Of a DNA stretch of 64,000 nt, positions 1 through 9,232 are shown in pieces. The stretch's first letter is position 1. The number at the start of each line of letters is the position of its first letter. The notes under the pieces are model-generated. The model saw only the letters and a list, made by a program, of their open reading frames with translations. It was not told the origin of the DNA and did no database searches. This DNA comes from Clostridia bacterium (GTDB lineage: Bacteria > Bacillota > Clostridia > Oscillospirales > Acutalibacteraceae), in NCBI GenBank assembly GCA_017516445.1, contig JAFXCZ010000013.1:210416-274415 (forward strand), read 5' to 3'. The position numbers were made by a program, and so were the translations under genes.

Positions 1-61
1 GGTCGGCTATTGCAAATCAATACGATTTCTTCAATAATCAATAAAATTTCATTTTACTGCC

Positions 62-89
62 TTGCATTTTTAAAATTTAGCGGTATAAT
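62..89 (+). promoter_or_regulatory. Probable sigma-A promoter of the Mrp gene
   Basis: A TTGCAT -35-like box at 62-67 and a perfect TATAAT at 84-89 are separated by 16 bases. They lie about 35 bases before the start codon of the Mrp-like gene, whose ribosome site is TAGGAG. Confidence 0.5.
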
Positions 90-124
90 ATTATTGTTAT
101 ATTATTACTTTAGGAGTTTTTGAA

Positions 125-967
125 ATGGCAGACACAAAAAGCACAGGCTGTTCAGGCAATTGCAGCTCCTGCTCGCAAAACTGCAGCGACAGAAAGCAGG
201 AAAGCTTATTAGAACCTACAGGCGAATACAATAATATTAAACACGTTATTGGTGTTGTAAGCGGTAAAGGCGGTGTTGGTAAATCGCTGGTTACCTCTTC
301 CCTTGCAGTACTCATGCAACAAATGGGTTATAAGGTAGGTATCCTTGACGCCGATATTACAGGCCCGTCTATACCTAAAACCTTTGGCATAAACTCACGC
401 GCTATGCAAAACGAAATAGGCATTTTGCCGGCTGAGACCAAGACCGGTATTAAGCTTATGTCGATAAACCTTTTGCTCGAAGACAAGGAATCCCCTGTTT
501 TATGGCGCGGTCCTGTTATCGCAGGCGCTGTAAAGCAGTTCTGGCACGACGTTGTATGGGGCGACCTTGACTATCTGTTTGTGGACTGCCCTCCAGGCAC
601 GGGCGATGTTCCGCTTACCGTTTTCCAAAGCCTGCCGCTTGACGGCATTGTTATAGTTACCTCTCCGCAGGATTTAGTTTCTATGATAGTTAAAAAGGCT
701 TACAATATGGCTGAAATGATGAAAATTCCCGTACTCGGCTTGGTTGAGAATATGAGCTACGTTGTATGCCCCGAATGCGGTGAAGAGTTCAAGATTTTCG
801 GCAGCGGCAGTGAAAGCATTGCCGAGGAATTAAACATTGACCTTTTAGGCAAAATGCCAATTGACGTAAATGTTGCCCGTATGGTAGATAACGGTAATTT
901 TGAAATGTATGAAAACCGCTACCTCAAAGCCGCAGCAGAAGCTATTGACAATAGAATTAACAACTGA
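125..967 (+). CDS. Mrp/NBP35-family iron-sulfur cluster carrier ATPase (ApbC-like)
   Basis: This 280-residue cytoplasmic P-loop ATPase belongs to the Mrp/ApbC/NBP35 family, whose members bind and transfer iron-sulfur clusters to apo-proteins. Residues 9-20 hold a cysteine-rich cluster (CSGNCSSCSQNC). The deviant Walker A GKGGVGKS is at about residues 47-54 and a DCPPGTGD motif follows in mid-protein. A CPEC pair near residue 218 matches the conserved CxxC that bridges a cluster in family dimers. The extra N-terminal cysteines resemble the NBP35-type extension and could hold a second cluster. The start follows a TAGGAG ribosome site. It stands alone between its own promoter and a strong hairpin. 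The family call is secure; the client proteins are unknown. Confidence 0.93.
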   Translation: MADTKSTGCSGNCSSCSQNCSDRKQESLLEPTGEYNNIKHVIGVVSGKGGVGKSLVTSSLAVLMQQMGYKVGILDADITGPSIPKTFGINSRAMQNEIGILPAETKTGIKLMSINLLLEDKESPVLWRGPVIAGAVKQFWHDVVWGDLDYLFVDCPPGTGDVPLTVFQSLPLDGIVIVTSPQDLVSMIVKKAYNMAEMMKIPVLGLVENMSYVVCPECGEEFKIFGSGSESIAEELNIDLLGKMPIDVNVARMVDNGNFEMYENRYLKAAAEAIDNRINN

Positions 968-970
968 CAA

Positions 971-1004
971 AAAATGCAAAGGTGTAGCCTTTGCATTTTT
1001 ATTT
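971..1004. terminator. Bidirectional terminator between convergent genes
   Basis: The 12-base arms AAAATGCAAAGG and CCTTTGCATTTT flank a 5-base loop, and T-rich sequence follows on both strands. It serves the Mrp gene from the left and the convergent minus-strand gene whose stop codon lies at its edge. Confidence 0.85.
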
Positions 1005-1832
1005 TAACATTTTTTCAATATTTTCATTAATCTCTGCGACTAATGTATGTTCGCCTATCATATGGTCGACACCCTTATAAAAATCGCTTGGCAGCCTTGT
1101 TATAGATGGCGAAGAGAAAATTTTAATACTGTTTTGTTTTATTTGCTTTAGAAATTCCAAAAAGGTTATATTAAGATACTTAAACTCTTCAAAAATTTGT
1201 GCTAAGGCGCTTTTCTTTATTGGCTTTTTCAAAGAAGACAGTTCAAAATTAATGCGGTTAAAGGAATTGCAAATTTCAGTAAGAAGTTCCTTTGCGTAAC
1301 CGTTTATCGCATTATAAAAGGCATTGTTACCCATAATAAGCGATGGGTGCATTGCACCTATTATACTCCAGAAATACATCTGGTTGTAAAAGCAATTTAT
1401 ACTTTGATTTAAAAATGGCAAAAAATATGCCGTAATAAGCACATTGCCCGCCATATTTTTATTGCCGAAAACTGCATTTATATACCTTTGCTCGTATATG
1501 TAATGAAAAACCGACTGCTGTAGTACCGGATAGCCCGAAAAGCCCTCAAATTTAATTCTTTCAAGCAGGTTTATAAAGCCTTGATTAAGCCTTAAAAATC
1601 CCACATAGCTTGAATTGGGCATATTTTTTTCTTTAAAGGCTTGATTTATAGCAACAAAGCTTTCGTAAAAGCCTTTTAACTGCTCTCTAAAAAAGGGCTG
1701 CAAAACCGCGGTAGTGCCGTTTGTTGATTTTAATAATGATGAAATATGCTGATAACTGTTCTCGCTCCAGAAAATAACCGTTTTTCGCAAAAGCTCAGGC
1801 GATGAATTACCGCCGCAATTTATAAAATTCAT
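999..1832 (-). CDS. Helical protein, possible DUF2935 (hemerythrin-like bundle) relative
   Basis: This 277-residue protein has no signal peptide or membrane segment and appears all-helical. Two similar halves open with an aromatic-rich FWSENSYQHI and YFWSIIGAMH, and the C-terminus carries DHMIGEHTLVAEI. That layout recalls DUF2935 proteins of Firmicutes, which contain two four-helix bundles with E/H metal ligands, but several of the usual EH pairs are altered here, so a metal site may be lost. The ATG at 1832 is chosen because GGGGGATTAG sits just upstream; a TTG at 1850 extends the frame by six residues but lacks a ribosome site. It is transcribed convergently with the Mrp gene. Function is unknown. 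Confidence 0.55.
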   Translation of the reverse strand: MNFINCGGNSSPELLRKTVIFWSENSYQHISSLLKSTNGTTAVLQPFFREQLKGFYESFVAINQAFKEKNMPNSSYVGFLRLNQGFINLLERIKFEGFSGYPVLQQSVFHYIYEQRYINAVFGNKNMAGNVLITAYFLPFLNQSINCFYNQMYFWSIIGAMHPSLIMGNNAFYNAINGYAKELLTEICNSFNRINFELSSLKKPIKKSALAQIFEEFKYLNITFLEFLKQIKQNSIKIFSSPSITRLPSDFYKGVDHMIGEHTLVAEINENIEKMLK

Positions 1833-1900
1833 ACTAATCCCCCATATCAATCTTATGCAAAAAAAGGCGGTAAAATTATATTTTTTGTTGATTTCTACAG

Positions 1901-1929
1901 TTGTTATAGCGCGGAATATTTAGTATAAT
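1901..1929 (+). promoter_or_regulatory. Probable promoter of the CapA-like gene
   Basis: TTGTTA at 1901-1906 and TATAAT at 1924-1929 with 17-base spacing, 30 bases before the capA-like start codon. Confidence 0.6.
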
Positions 1930-1958
1930 AATTTTATCTGCAAATTTAGGAGAAAATA

Positions 1959-3095
1959 ATGAAAAAAATCATATATTTATGCATAGCTTTAAGCTTGATT
2001 TTCACCCTAACGGGCTGTTCGTACATTGGGGATTTTTTGGAAGATACTTCTGCCTTTGCACCGAGTGAATATGAAACAACCTCAAAAGAAGAAGTACTGT
2101 CTTCCCAAGCCGTAAGCGAAAGTCTGCCGCAACAAACGGTTACACAAGAGATTTCAAGCCAAGAAGAGCCCGAAACCTTTGACATAACCCTTTCGTTTGT
2201 GGGTGACGTGATGCTCGCGTGCCTTAAAAATGAAACCACAAAAGGAAGCTTTAACGAATACGCCCAAAAAAATAAACCTGAATACTTCTTAAAAGAGGTT
2301 CAATCGGTCTTTGCGAATGACGATTTTACAACAATAAATCTTGAAAATGTTTTAACCGACGAGGAGCTCGAAGAAAGCGAAAAGGACCACGACCCTGCTT
2401 ACTGGTTTTACTCTAAAACCGATAACACTAAAATTTTACTTGCGGGCAGTGTTGAGGGTGTGTCACTTGCCAACAACCATACCTATGACTACGGCTATAC
2501 GGGTTATAAACACACCGCTGCCGCTGTAAAGAATGCAGGGCTTAATTTCGGTAATTATGAGAATATAATGTATTACCAAAAGGAAGGCTTTAAAATTGCC
2601 GTAATCTGCTACGGACTTTGGCGACCTAACGGCGTTCCCATACTTAAAAACCTTATTAAAAAAGCCGAAAAACAGTCCGACTATCAGATTATATACTTCC
2701 ACGGCGGTAAAGAGCGCATTTATGAGCCTGAGGAATGGAAAGTAGAAGCCTGCCACAATCTTGTAGACGCAGGCGCCGACCTTATTATTGGCAATCATCC
2801 TCACGTATTACAGCCAAGGGAAATTTATAACGGTACTGAAATTATTTATTCGCTCGGTAACTTCTGCTTCGGCGGTAACAAAAAGCCGGGCAAAAACACC
2901 GTTATCTACCAAATGAAGCTTACCGTCCTTAAAGAAAGCCTTGAATTAAAGCAGGAAAGCTCTGAATTTATCCCTTGCTATGTTTATGACGGCAAATGGA
3001 ACAACTACCAGCCCTGTCTTATAAAAGACAAAGAAGAAAAGGCAAGGATTATAGATTTTATGAACGGTAAAGCAAAAACTCCATATTTAGATTAA
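1959..3095 (+). CDS. CapA-family lipoprotein (poly-gamma-glutamate capsule type metallophosphatase fold)
   Basis: This 378-residue protein has a lipoprotein signal ending in the lipobox LTGC at about residues 17-20, then a Ser/Glu-rich linker. A CapA-type domain follows from about residue 75, with the expected motifs FVGDVMLA, NLENVLT, LANNHTYDYG, IIGNHPHVLQP and YSLGNFCFG. In Bacillus, CapA helps export or assemble poly-gamma-glutamate; many clostridial homologues occur without the capBC synthetase, as here, and their substrate is unknown. The protein should be tethered outside the membrane. It has its own promoter, and murD follows after a gap with a separate promoter. The family is certain, capsule synthesis is not. 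Confidence 0.85.
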   Translation: MKKIIYLCIALSLIFTLTGCSYIGDFLEDTSAFAPSEYETTSKEEVLSSQAVSESLPQQTVTQEISSQEEPETFDITLSFVGDVMLACLKNETTKGSFNEYAQKNKPEYFLKEVQSVFANDDFTTINLENVLTDEELEESEKDHDPAYWFYSKTDNTKILLAGSVEGVSLANNHTYDYGYTGYKHTAAAVKNAGLNFGNYENIMYYQKEGFKIAVICYGLWRPNGVPILKNLIKKAEKQSDYQIIYFHGGKERIYEPEEWKVEACHNLVDAGADLIIGNHPHVLQPREIYNGTEIIYSLGNFCFGGNKKPGKNTVIYQMKLTVLKESLELKQESSEFIPCYVYDGKWNNYQPCLIKDKEEKARIIDFMNGKAKTPYLD

Positions 3096-3101
3096 AAACC
3101 G

Positions 3102-3130
3102 TTGATATTTTTTCCTATTTTAAGTATAAT
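3102..3130 (+). promoter_or_regulatory. Promoter of the murD-peptidase operon
   Basis: TTGATA at 3102-3107 and a perfect TATAAT at 3125-3130 with a 17-base spacer, about 40 bases before the likely murD start. Confidence 0.65.
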
Positions 3131-3170
3131 ATAAAGATAAGGTATAAATAAAATATTGGGGGCAGTTATT

Positions 3171-4550
3171 TTGGATTGCATACAATTTTTTGAACAGATA
3201 AAGGGTAAAAAAATCGCAATGTGCGGTATCGGGGTTAGTAACACTCCGCTTATTATGAATTTTTTAAGCAAGGGCGCAAAGGTTTATGCCTGTGACCGCA
3301 GAAGCCGAGAGATGCTTGGTGAAATTGCAGACACCCTCGAAAAAGCGGGTGCAGAGCTTCGCCTAGGTGAACAGTACCTCGAAAATTTAGAGGTTGATAT
3401 GATTTTCCGCACCCCAGGTATGAATTTCCACCTGCCTGAGCTTGATGACGCGCGCAAAAAAGGCATTGCCGTTACAAGCGAAATGGAAGTGTTTTTTGAT
3501 TTGTGCCCTGCCACTGTTTTTGCAATAACAGGCTCTGACGGTAAGACCACCACAACCACCCTTATTGCCAAAATGCTTGAGGCTGAGGGCAAGCGTGTTT
3601 TTGTGGGCGGTAATATCGGCACACCTCTTTTGCCCGAAATTGAAAATATAACCAAGGATGACTTTGTTGTGGTTGAGCTTTCGTCCTTCCAACTTATTTC
3701 AATGCGCAAAAGCCCCGATATTGCGGTGGTTACAAATGTTGCGCCAAATCACCTTGATGTGCATAAGGATATGGACGAATATGTTGAAGCCAAGAAAAAC
3801 ATCATTCTCCACCAGAATGCTTTTTCTCGCACAGTACTTAATAAGGATAACGAAATAACAAACAGCTTCAAACCCTTTGTTCGCGGACAGTCGCTTTCAT
3901 TCAGTATGGAAACCCCCCTTAAAAACGGTGCTTGGCTTGACGCAAACGGTATTATTCATATGTCCTACCGCGGTATTGATGCACCAATTATGCACCGCGA
4001 TGAAATTGCCATCTTGGGCGACCATAATGTTGAAAACTATTTATCAGCCATAACTGCCGTATGGGGTTATGTAGGGGTTGATTCGATTAAAAGGGTAGCA
4101 CGTGAGTTTAAGGGTGTAGAGCACCGCATTGAGTTTGTACGCGAAGTTAACGGTGTAAAATATTATAACGATTCTATTGCCTCAAGCCCGACAAGAACTA
4201 TTGCAGGGCTCAAGGCTTTTCCGAAAAAGGTATGGCTTATTGCAGGCGGTTATGATAAGCATATCCCCTACGAGCCTATGGTGCCGTATGTACTCCAAAA
4301 GGTAGAAAAGCTTTTACTTTGCGGCGATACCGCCGAAAAGATTGAAAATGCAGTAAGAACAGATAAAAATTATAACGGCAAACCCGAAATAATAAGGGTT
4401 GAGGATATTGCCGAGGCGGTAAATTATGCATATAAAACTGCAAAAAGCGGCGATATTGTAACCCTTTCCCCTGCATCTGCAAGCTTTGATAAATTCCCCA
4501 ACTTTGTAGCCCGCGGCAACTATTTTAAAGAACAGGTAAATAAACTGTAA
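3171..4550 (+). CDS. murD: UDP-N-acetylmuramoyl-L-alanine--D-glutamate ligase
   Basis: MurD adds D-glutamate to UDP-MurNAc-L-alanine in the cytoplasmic phase of peptidoglycan synthesis. About 459 residues carry the N-terminal Rossmann-type UDP-binding domain, the Mur ligase ATP loop GSDGKTTTT and a central VELSSFQL motif. YNDSIASSPTRT and the C-terminal SPASASFDKF motif complete the family pattern, and the length is normal. No ATG is available. The TTG at 3171 is preferred because GGGGG lies 8 bases upstream; a TTG at 3156 would add five residues. It opens an operon running to about 9190. The next gene starts on the last base of the murD stop codon, so translation is probably coupled. Confidence 0.95.
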   Translation: MDCIQFFEQIKGKKIAMCGIGVSNTPLIMNFLSKGAKVYACDRRSREMLGEIADTLEKAGAELRLGEQYLENLEVDMIFRTPGMNFHLPELDDARKKGIAVTSEMEVFFDLCPATVFAITGSDGKTTTTTLIAKMLEAEGKRVFVGGNIGTPLLPEIENITKDDFVVVELSSFQLISMRKSPDIAVVTNVAPNHLDVHKDMDEYVEAKKNIILHQNAFSRTVLNKDNEITNSFKPFVRGQSLSFSMETPLKNGAWLDANGIIHMSYRGIDAPIMHRDEIAILGDHNVENYLSAITAVWGYVGVDSIKRVAREFKGVEHRIEFVREVNGVKYYNDSIASSPTRTIAGLKAFPKKVWLIAGGYDKHIPYEPMVPYVLQKVEKLLLCGDTAEKIENAVRTDKNYNGKPEIIRVEDIAEAVNYAYKTAKSGDIVTLSPASASFDKFPNFVARGNYFKEQVNKL

Positions 4551-5563
4551 TGGAAATAAAAGACTTATTATTCACGCTTTCGGGTAAAACAGGTATTGGA
4601 AGTATAACCGAGGCGCAGAAAACAGCATACGAAATTTTGGGAGAATATTTAGAACCCCAAATCACAGATGATTTTAATGTAATCGGCTTTCTTTCGGGGA
4701 AGTCCGATTATGCTATTATGCTTGATGCCCACATTGACCAAATAGGCTTTGTGGTAACCGATATTGACGAAAACGGATTTCTGACCGTAAGTAATGCGGG
4801 CGGTATTGATATACGCGCTTTGCCTTCAAGGGCGGTTACTGTTCACGGCAAGCAAAAAATCACAGCAGTTTTCTGTTCAACCCCTCCACACCTTGCAAAC
4901 GGCGATACCGAATATACCGATATTACAGAAATTAAGCTTGATACCGCTTTAGGCGAAAAAGCCAAAGAAATTGTGTCAATAGGTGACTATGTAACCTTTA
5001 CGGGCGACTGCTTCCCAATTGCAAACGGCCGTGTTTGCGGGCCCTCGTTTGATGACCGCGCAGGTGTTGCCTGTGTTTTAGAGCTTGCAAAGAGACTTAG
5101 CGGGAAAGAACTGCCCGTAAATGTTGTTTTTTGTTTGAGTAACGGCGAAGAATTAGGGCTTCGCGGTGTGCGTACCGCTGCCTTTTCGGTAGAGCCGAAT
5201 GAAGCAATTGCAATAGACGTAACCTTTGGTGACGGCCTTAATATTTCGGCAGACGAAGCTTGTGGCTTAGGCGAGGGCGGTATGATAGGAATATCACCCG
5301 TTTTGGATAAAAAGGTAAGCCAAAAGCTTATAAGCGTTGCAAAGGAAAACAATATCCCCTACGGCTTAGAGGTTATGGGCAGTAAAACAGGCACCAATGC
5401 GGATATGCTTGGTATTTCGCGCAAGGGTGTCAAAGCCGCAACCCTTTCAATTCCGCTTCGTAATATGCATACAGCAGTAGAGATACTTGATTTGGGCGAC
5501 CTTTCGGCTGTTTGCGATTTGTTGGAAAGCTATATCTTATCGGGAGGTGTTTCAAATGACTGA
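4550..5563 (+). CDS. M42-family zinc aminopeptidase (first of two)
   Basis: This 337-residue protein is related to the tetrahedral aminopeptidases and YsdC. These cytoplasmic di-metal enzymes trim short peptides. Expected metal and catalytic positions are visible: H in MLDAHIDQIGF, D in SFDDRAG, the EE pair in NGEELGLRG, and H in NMHTAVE. Its start codon overlaps the murD stop by one base, and its end overlaps the next gene by 8 bases. The following gene is a paralogue, so the two may form a hetero-oligomer or differ in substrate. The family also includes deblocking and glutamyl aminopeptidases; specificity cannot be read. Confidence 0.88.
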   Translation: MEIKDLLFTLSGKTGIGSITEAQKTAYEILGEYLEPQITDDFNVIGFLSGKSDYAIMLDAHIDQIGFVVTDIDENGFLTVSNAGGIDIRALPSRAVTVHGKQKITAVFCSTPPHLANGDTEYTDITEIKLDTALGEKAKEIVSIGDYVTFTGDCFPIANGRVCGPSFDDRAGVACVLELAKRLSGKELPVNVVFCLSNGEELGLRGVRTAAFSVEPNEAIAIDVTFGDGLNISADEACGLGEGGMIGISPVLDKKVSQKLISVAKENNIPYGLEVMGSKTGTNADMLGISRKGVKAATLSIPLRNMHTAVEILDLGDLSAVCDLLESYILSGGVSND

Positions 5564-6566
5564 TTTATTAAAACACCTTTGCCTTATAGACGGTACTTCG
5601 GGTGATGAGGACAGCGTGCGCGAGTTTGTAATCTCACAAATCAAGGATTACTGCGAATATAAAACCGATAACTTAGGCAATATTATTTGCTTTAAAAAGG
5701 GTAAAAAAAGACCGCTTAAAAAGGTTATGGTTGACGCACATTTGGATGAAGTAGGTATTATAATCACTTCTGTTACCGAGAATGGATTTTTAAAATTCTC
5801 GGTTGTGGGCGGCATCGATACCACTGCGTTAATGTTCAGAAAGGTTAAAATTTGTGACAGAGTAAACGGTGTTATAAGCGGAAAGCCTTATCACCTTTTA
5901 AGCGGTGAAAGCCGTAAAAAAGCGCCCCAAACTGACAGCCTTTATATTGATATCGGTGCTAAGAGCAAAAGCGAAGCCTTAGAGCTTGTAAATATTGGTG
6001 ACCGCGCAGTTTTAACAAGTGATTTTGAAGTTTTAGGCGATAATATTAAATCAAAAGCACTTGATGACCGCATAGGCTGCCTCGTGCTTATAAGCCTTTT
6101 AAAAGAGGATAGCGAGTATGACTTTTATGCAACCTTTACCGTACAGGAGGAGGTTGGTCTTCGCGGTGCCAAAACTGCCACTTACGCTATAGAGCCTGAC
6201 GCGGCAATAGCCTTAGAGGCTACCACCGCCGCAGATATCCCCTCTTCTGCCGACGATAAAAAGGTGTGCTGTGTGGGTAAGGGTGTAGCAGTTTCGTTTA
6301 TGGATAAAGCAACCGTTTACGATAAGGAATACTATAAAGCCGCTATTGGTAGTGGCATCCCCTGTCAGCCAAAGGCGGCAGTTGCAGGCGGTAATAACTC
6401 AGGCTCAATCCACCTAAGCGGTAAAGGTGTGCGCACTATTGCACTCTCTGCACCGTGCAGGTATATACACACTTCAAGCAGCATTGCTTCGCTTACAGAT
6501 ATTGAAAATATGCTATCTCTCGCACGTTATATGCTAAACGGTATTGCAGGCGGTAGTATTAAATGA
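5556..6566 (+). CDS. M42-family zinc aminopeptidase (second of two)
   Basis: This 336-residue paralogue of the preceding gene has the metal-site motifs DAHLDEVGI, LDDRIG, QEEVGLRGA and YIHTSSS. The ATG at 5556 is chosen over an upstream in-frame codon at 5487 because GGGAGG lies just before it and the homologous part begins there. That leaves an 8-base overlap with the upstream stop. The end overlaps the next start codon by four bases (ATGA). Tandem M42 genes inside a cell-wall operon suggest a role in peptide turnover, but no sequence feature ties them to wall peptides. Confidence 0.88.
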   Translation: MTDLLKHLCLIDGTSGDEDSVREFVISQIKDYCEYKTDNLGNIICFKKGKKRPLKKVMVDAHLDEVGIIITSVTENGFLKFSVVGGIDTTALMFRKVKICDRVNGVISGKPYHLLSGESRKKAPQTDSLYIDIGAKSKSEALELVNIGDRAVLTSDFEVLGDNIKSKALDDRIGCLVLISLLKEDSEYDFYATFTVQEEVGLRGAKTATYAIEPDAAIALEATTAADIPSSADDKKVCCVGKGVAVSFMDKATVYDKEYYKAAIGSGIPCQPKAAVAGGNNSGSIHLSGKGVRTIALSAPCRYIHTSSSIASLTDIENMLSLARYMLNGIAGGSIK

Positions 6567-7255
6567 TTACCCTTACAGAGAAAATACCCTTTTTAGACTT
6601 CCTCTCAGCCGAGGCTGTAAAGCTCAACTGCCTTTATGAGAGCTATAAGGATGACCGTTCGGTTCTTTTTTGGACGCAGGACAATGATAAGGCATATATC
6701 TCACTTACCGACGGCAATATGATAATATTCAACCAAAACGCCGACATCGAGGAATTAAAAAATTTTGTGGCAGTAATTAACCCCGTTTGTATTTTCAGTG
6801 ACTATGAAACACTTGAAAAAATTGGCAAAACTCCGCCCGAAAATATTAATATTATGTACCGAAGCGCTGATATTTTAGGACAAGCAGAGTGTGACATCCT
6901 TTCAAGCAGAGAAATCTATGACCTGCTTGATGTAAAAGGACTTTCTCTGCCTGAGTATCCTTACTTTGCGGTGGATTACTGCCGACGGCTGAATAAAGGC
7001 TATGCAAATTATTTTGCCTTGAAAGACAAATGCGCGGCGGTAACCTTTAACTGCGGCAATTACGCCATTATAAACGGGCTTGCAAGCCATGAAAAAGGCT
7101 ATGGCAGTGTTGCGCTTAAAGGTATTTTACAAAAAAATCACGGCAAGCAGTTTTTAGTATGCTGTCGCGATTCTGTCAAAGGATTTTACCAAAAAAACGG
7201 ATTTAAAAAACTATACAATGCAGGATATTGGGTGAAAAACAATGAACGTAAATGA
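6563..7255 (+). CDS. GNAT-like N-acetyltransferase
   Basis: This 230-residue protein has a GNAT-type acetyl-CoA fold in its C-terminal half. GYGSVALKGIL fits the pyrophosphate-binding loop after the core strand, and the terminal VKGFYQKNGFKKLYNAGYW matches the usual last motif (FYxKxGF). The N-terminal 130 residues are less conserved and may bind the acceptor. It overlaps the upstream peptidase by four bases and the downstream lyase gene by 14 bases, so it is an internal operon member. The acceptor substrate is unknown. Confidence 0.7.
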   Translation: MITLTEKIPFLDFLSAEAVKLNCLYESYKDDRSVLFWTQDNDKAYISLTDGNMIIFNQNADIEELKNFVAVINPVCIFSDYETLEKIGKTPPENINIMYRSADILGQAECDILSSREIYDLLDVKGLSLPEYPYFAVDYCRRLNKGYANYFALKDKCAAVTFNCGNYAIINGLASHEKGYGSVALKGILQKNHGKQFLVCCRDSVKGFYQKNGFKKLYNAGYWVKNNERK

Positions 7256-8516
7256 ATTTTTTAATATAAACCAAAATCTTTTAGAGCTTGATAAAATTGC
7301 TTTAGACAAATGCACGGAGCAGTTTTCTCATATAGAAAGCACTACCGAATACAATCAGTTAAAGGTTTTAAAGGCTTTTATCGATAACGGGGTAAGCGAA
7401 TCCTATTTTACCGCCTCAACAGGCTACGGATATGATGACCGCGGACGCGAAATTTTAGAAAGCGTAATGGCGCAGTGTATGGGCGCCGAAGACTCACTCA
7501 TAAGACATAATTTTGTTTCAGGTACACATACCCTTACCGTTGCCCTTTTCGGTGTTTTAAGACCCGATGACAAGGTGTTAGTCCTCACAGGCAGACCTTA
7601 CGATACTATAACGGGTGTTTTCGGTATAGACGGAAAAACCGACGGCTCGCTTAGTGACTTTGGCGTAAAATATGCTCAGGTAGACCTACTGGCAGACGGC
7701 ACACCCGACCTTAAGGAAATCAGAAAACGCCTGTCAAGTGATAAATATAAAATGGCTTATATTCAGCGTTCACGCGGCTACAGCACAAGACCTACGCTTA
7801 CCATTGACGATATTGAGGTGCTTTGCAATATAGTAAAGGAAGCTTCACCCGAAACCGTAATAATGGTTGATAACTGCTACGGAGAATTTGTGGAAAAGAA
7901 GGAGCCTTGCGAAGTAGGTGCAGACCTCATTGCAGGCTCACTTATTAAAAACCCAGGCGGCGGAATTGCGCCCACAGGCGGATATATTGCAGGCAGAAAA
8001 GACTTGGTTGAAAAGTGCTCATACCGTTTAACCTGTGCAGGTGTAGGTAAAGAGGTGGGTGCTACTCTCGGTCACTCGCGTGAATTGTATTTAGGTCTTT
8101 TCTCGGCTCCCCACGTTGTAGGCGAAGCCCTTAAAACTGCCGTTTATACCTCGGCTTTATTCTCTCAGTTAGGATTTGAGGTATCCCCCCGTACAGACGA
8201 AAAACGCGGTGATATTATACAGTGCATCACCTTAAACACCGCCGAAAATTTGGTAGCTTTCTGCCAAGGTATGCAAAGCGGTGCTCCTGTAGACTCTTTC
8301 GTAGTGCCTGAGCCTTGGGATATGCCCGGTTATACCGACCCAGTAATTATGGCGGCGGGTGCCTTTACACTAGGCGCTTCTATTGAGCTTTCGGCAGACG
8401 GACCTCTTCGTCCGCCTTTTGCTGCTTGGATGCAAGGCGGTCTTAACTTCCACAGCGCCCATGCAGGTGTACTTTTAGCTGCCCAAAAAATGCTATCAAA
8501 AATCAAAGGAGAGTAA
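7242..8516 (+). CDS. PLP-dependent lyase, COG4100 (YnbB-like, 'aluminum resistance' family)
   Basis: This 424-residue fold-type-I PLP enzyme is related to cystathionine beta/gamma-lyases. Members are usually annotated as methionine gamma-lyase family or aluminum resistance protein. The probable Schiff-base lysine is in GSLIKNPGG, followed by GIAPTGGYIAGR. VDNCYGEF supplies the aspartate that contacts the pyridine ring, and HNFVSGTHT contributes to the phosphate pocket. The N-terminal FTASTGYGYDDRGRE is typical of this clade. The start overlaps the acetyltransferase end. In many Firmicutes this gene sits elsewhere, so the link with murD and peptidases may simply be local. The physiological substrate is not established. 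Confidence 0.85.
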   Translation: MNVNEFFNINQNLLELDKIALDKCTEQFSHIESTTEYNQLKVLKAFIDNGVSESYFTASTGYGYDDRGREILESVMAQCMGAEDSLIRHNFVSGTHTLTVALFGVLRPDDKVLVLTGRPYDTITGVFGIDGKTDGSLSDFGVKYAQVDLLADGTPDLKEIRKRLSSDKYKMAYIQRSRGYSTRPTLTIDDIEVLCNIVKEASPETVIMVDNCYGEFVEKKEPCEVGADLIAGSLIKNPGGGIAPTGGYIAGRKDLVEKCSYRLTCAGVGKEVGATLGHSRELYLGLFSAPHVVGEALKTAVYTSALFSQLGFEVSPRTDEKRGDIIQCITLNTAENLVAFCQGMQSGAPVDSFVVPEPWDMPGYTDPVIMAAGAFTLGASIELSADGPLRPPFAAWMQGGLNFHSAHAGVLLAAQKMLSKIKGE

Positions 8517-8518
8517 AT

Positions 8519-9190
8519 ATGAAACAGATTTTCGAGGGTGAGGTCTACGAAATTTTACCTTTATCTAACGGAATAATTTTTTCATATTGCAAAGAAACCA
8601 CTGACGATAACAAGCTTGTAATTGCTTATAAAATGATTTCATTTGATAACGGACGTTTCAGCGACGTTGCTAAAAACATTTACTTAATGGCTAAATTCGG
8701 CAACAATTATCAGGCTATCGTAAAGCATTGCGATAACTATATTACAGTAAAATCAATAGTTCTGCCAAGCGGCAAGGTTTTGCTTTTATTAAAGGACGGC
8801 ACAGTAAAGCTTATTGACACCGACTCAACAATTATCTGGCAAGGCAACCTTAACTACCGCACATTTACCGCGTCGGATATTGTTATTTACAAAAACAGCC
8901 TATGGGCTTGCTTTAGCGAATGTAATGTTTTACTTAGGTATAACCTTAACACTATGCGCGAGGAACTGCGTATAGGCGGTAAAAAATCCCCCTTTGATAA
9001 GCCATCTCGTATGTTTTTGGACGGTGAGAACGTTACTGTTTGTAACAAAGGCTCAAAACAGCTTACTACAGTAAATCTTGAAAGCTACACTGTCCTTACA
9101 GACGAAAGCTTTGAAGAAGAGGTTTCGCAGTATATAAAATCCGATATTTATAAATTTGTTATACTTAGTACAGGACTATATATGTTATAG
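8519..9190 (+). CDS. Unknown 223-residue protein, beta-rich
   Basis: Not recognised. It has no signal peptide or transmembrane segment. Alternating short strands (for example VLLLLKDGTVKLIDTDSTII and LWACFSECNVLLRYNL) suggest WD/Kelch-like or other beta-propeller blades. It starts two bases after the upstream stop with GGAGAG as ribosome site, so it is the last gene of the murD operon. A strong hairpin follows. Codon use matches its neighbours. Confidence 0.75.
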   Translation: MKQIFEGEVYEILPLSNGIIFSYCKETTDDNKLVIAYKMISFDNGRFSDVAKNIYLMAKFGNNYQAIVKHCDNYITVKSIVLPSGKVLLLLKDGTVKLIDTDSTIIWQGNLNYRTFTASDIVIYKNSLWACFSECNVLLRYNLNTMREELRIGGKKSPFDKPSRMFLDGENVTVCNKGSKQLTTVNLESYTVLTDESFEEEVSQYIKSDIYKFVILSTGLYML

Positions 9191-9204
9191 TTATATAAAA
9201 AATT

Positions 9205-9232
9205 AAACGGCACTTATGTGCCGTTTTTTAAT
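9205..9232. terminator. Bidirectional terminator, murD operon / bioY
   Basis: AAACGGCAC and GTGCCGTTT flank a TTAT loop, with a T-run on the plus side. The bioY stop codon lies in the loop, so this hairpin ends both convergent units. Confidence 0.8.

Noticed and set aside
1833-1850. TTG start extending the DUF2935-like protein
   Set aside because: The ATG at 1832 has a clear GGGGGA site; the TTG has none.
5487-5555. Upstream start for the second M42 peptidase
   Set aside because: It would overlap the first peptidase by 77 bases and has no ribosome site; GGGAGG precedes the ATG at 5556.
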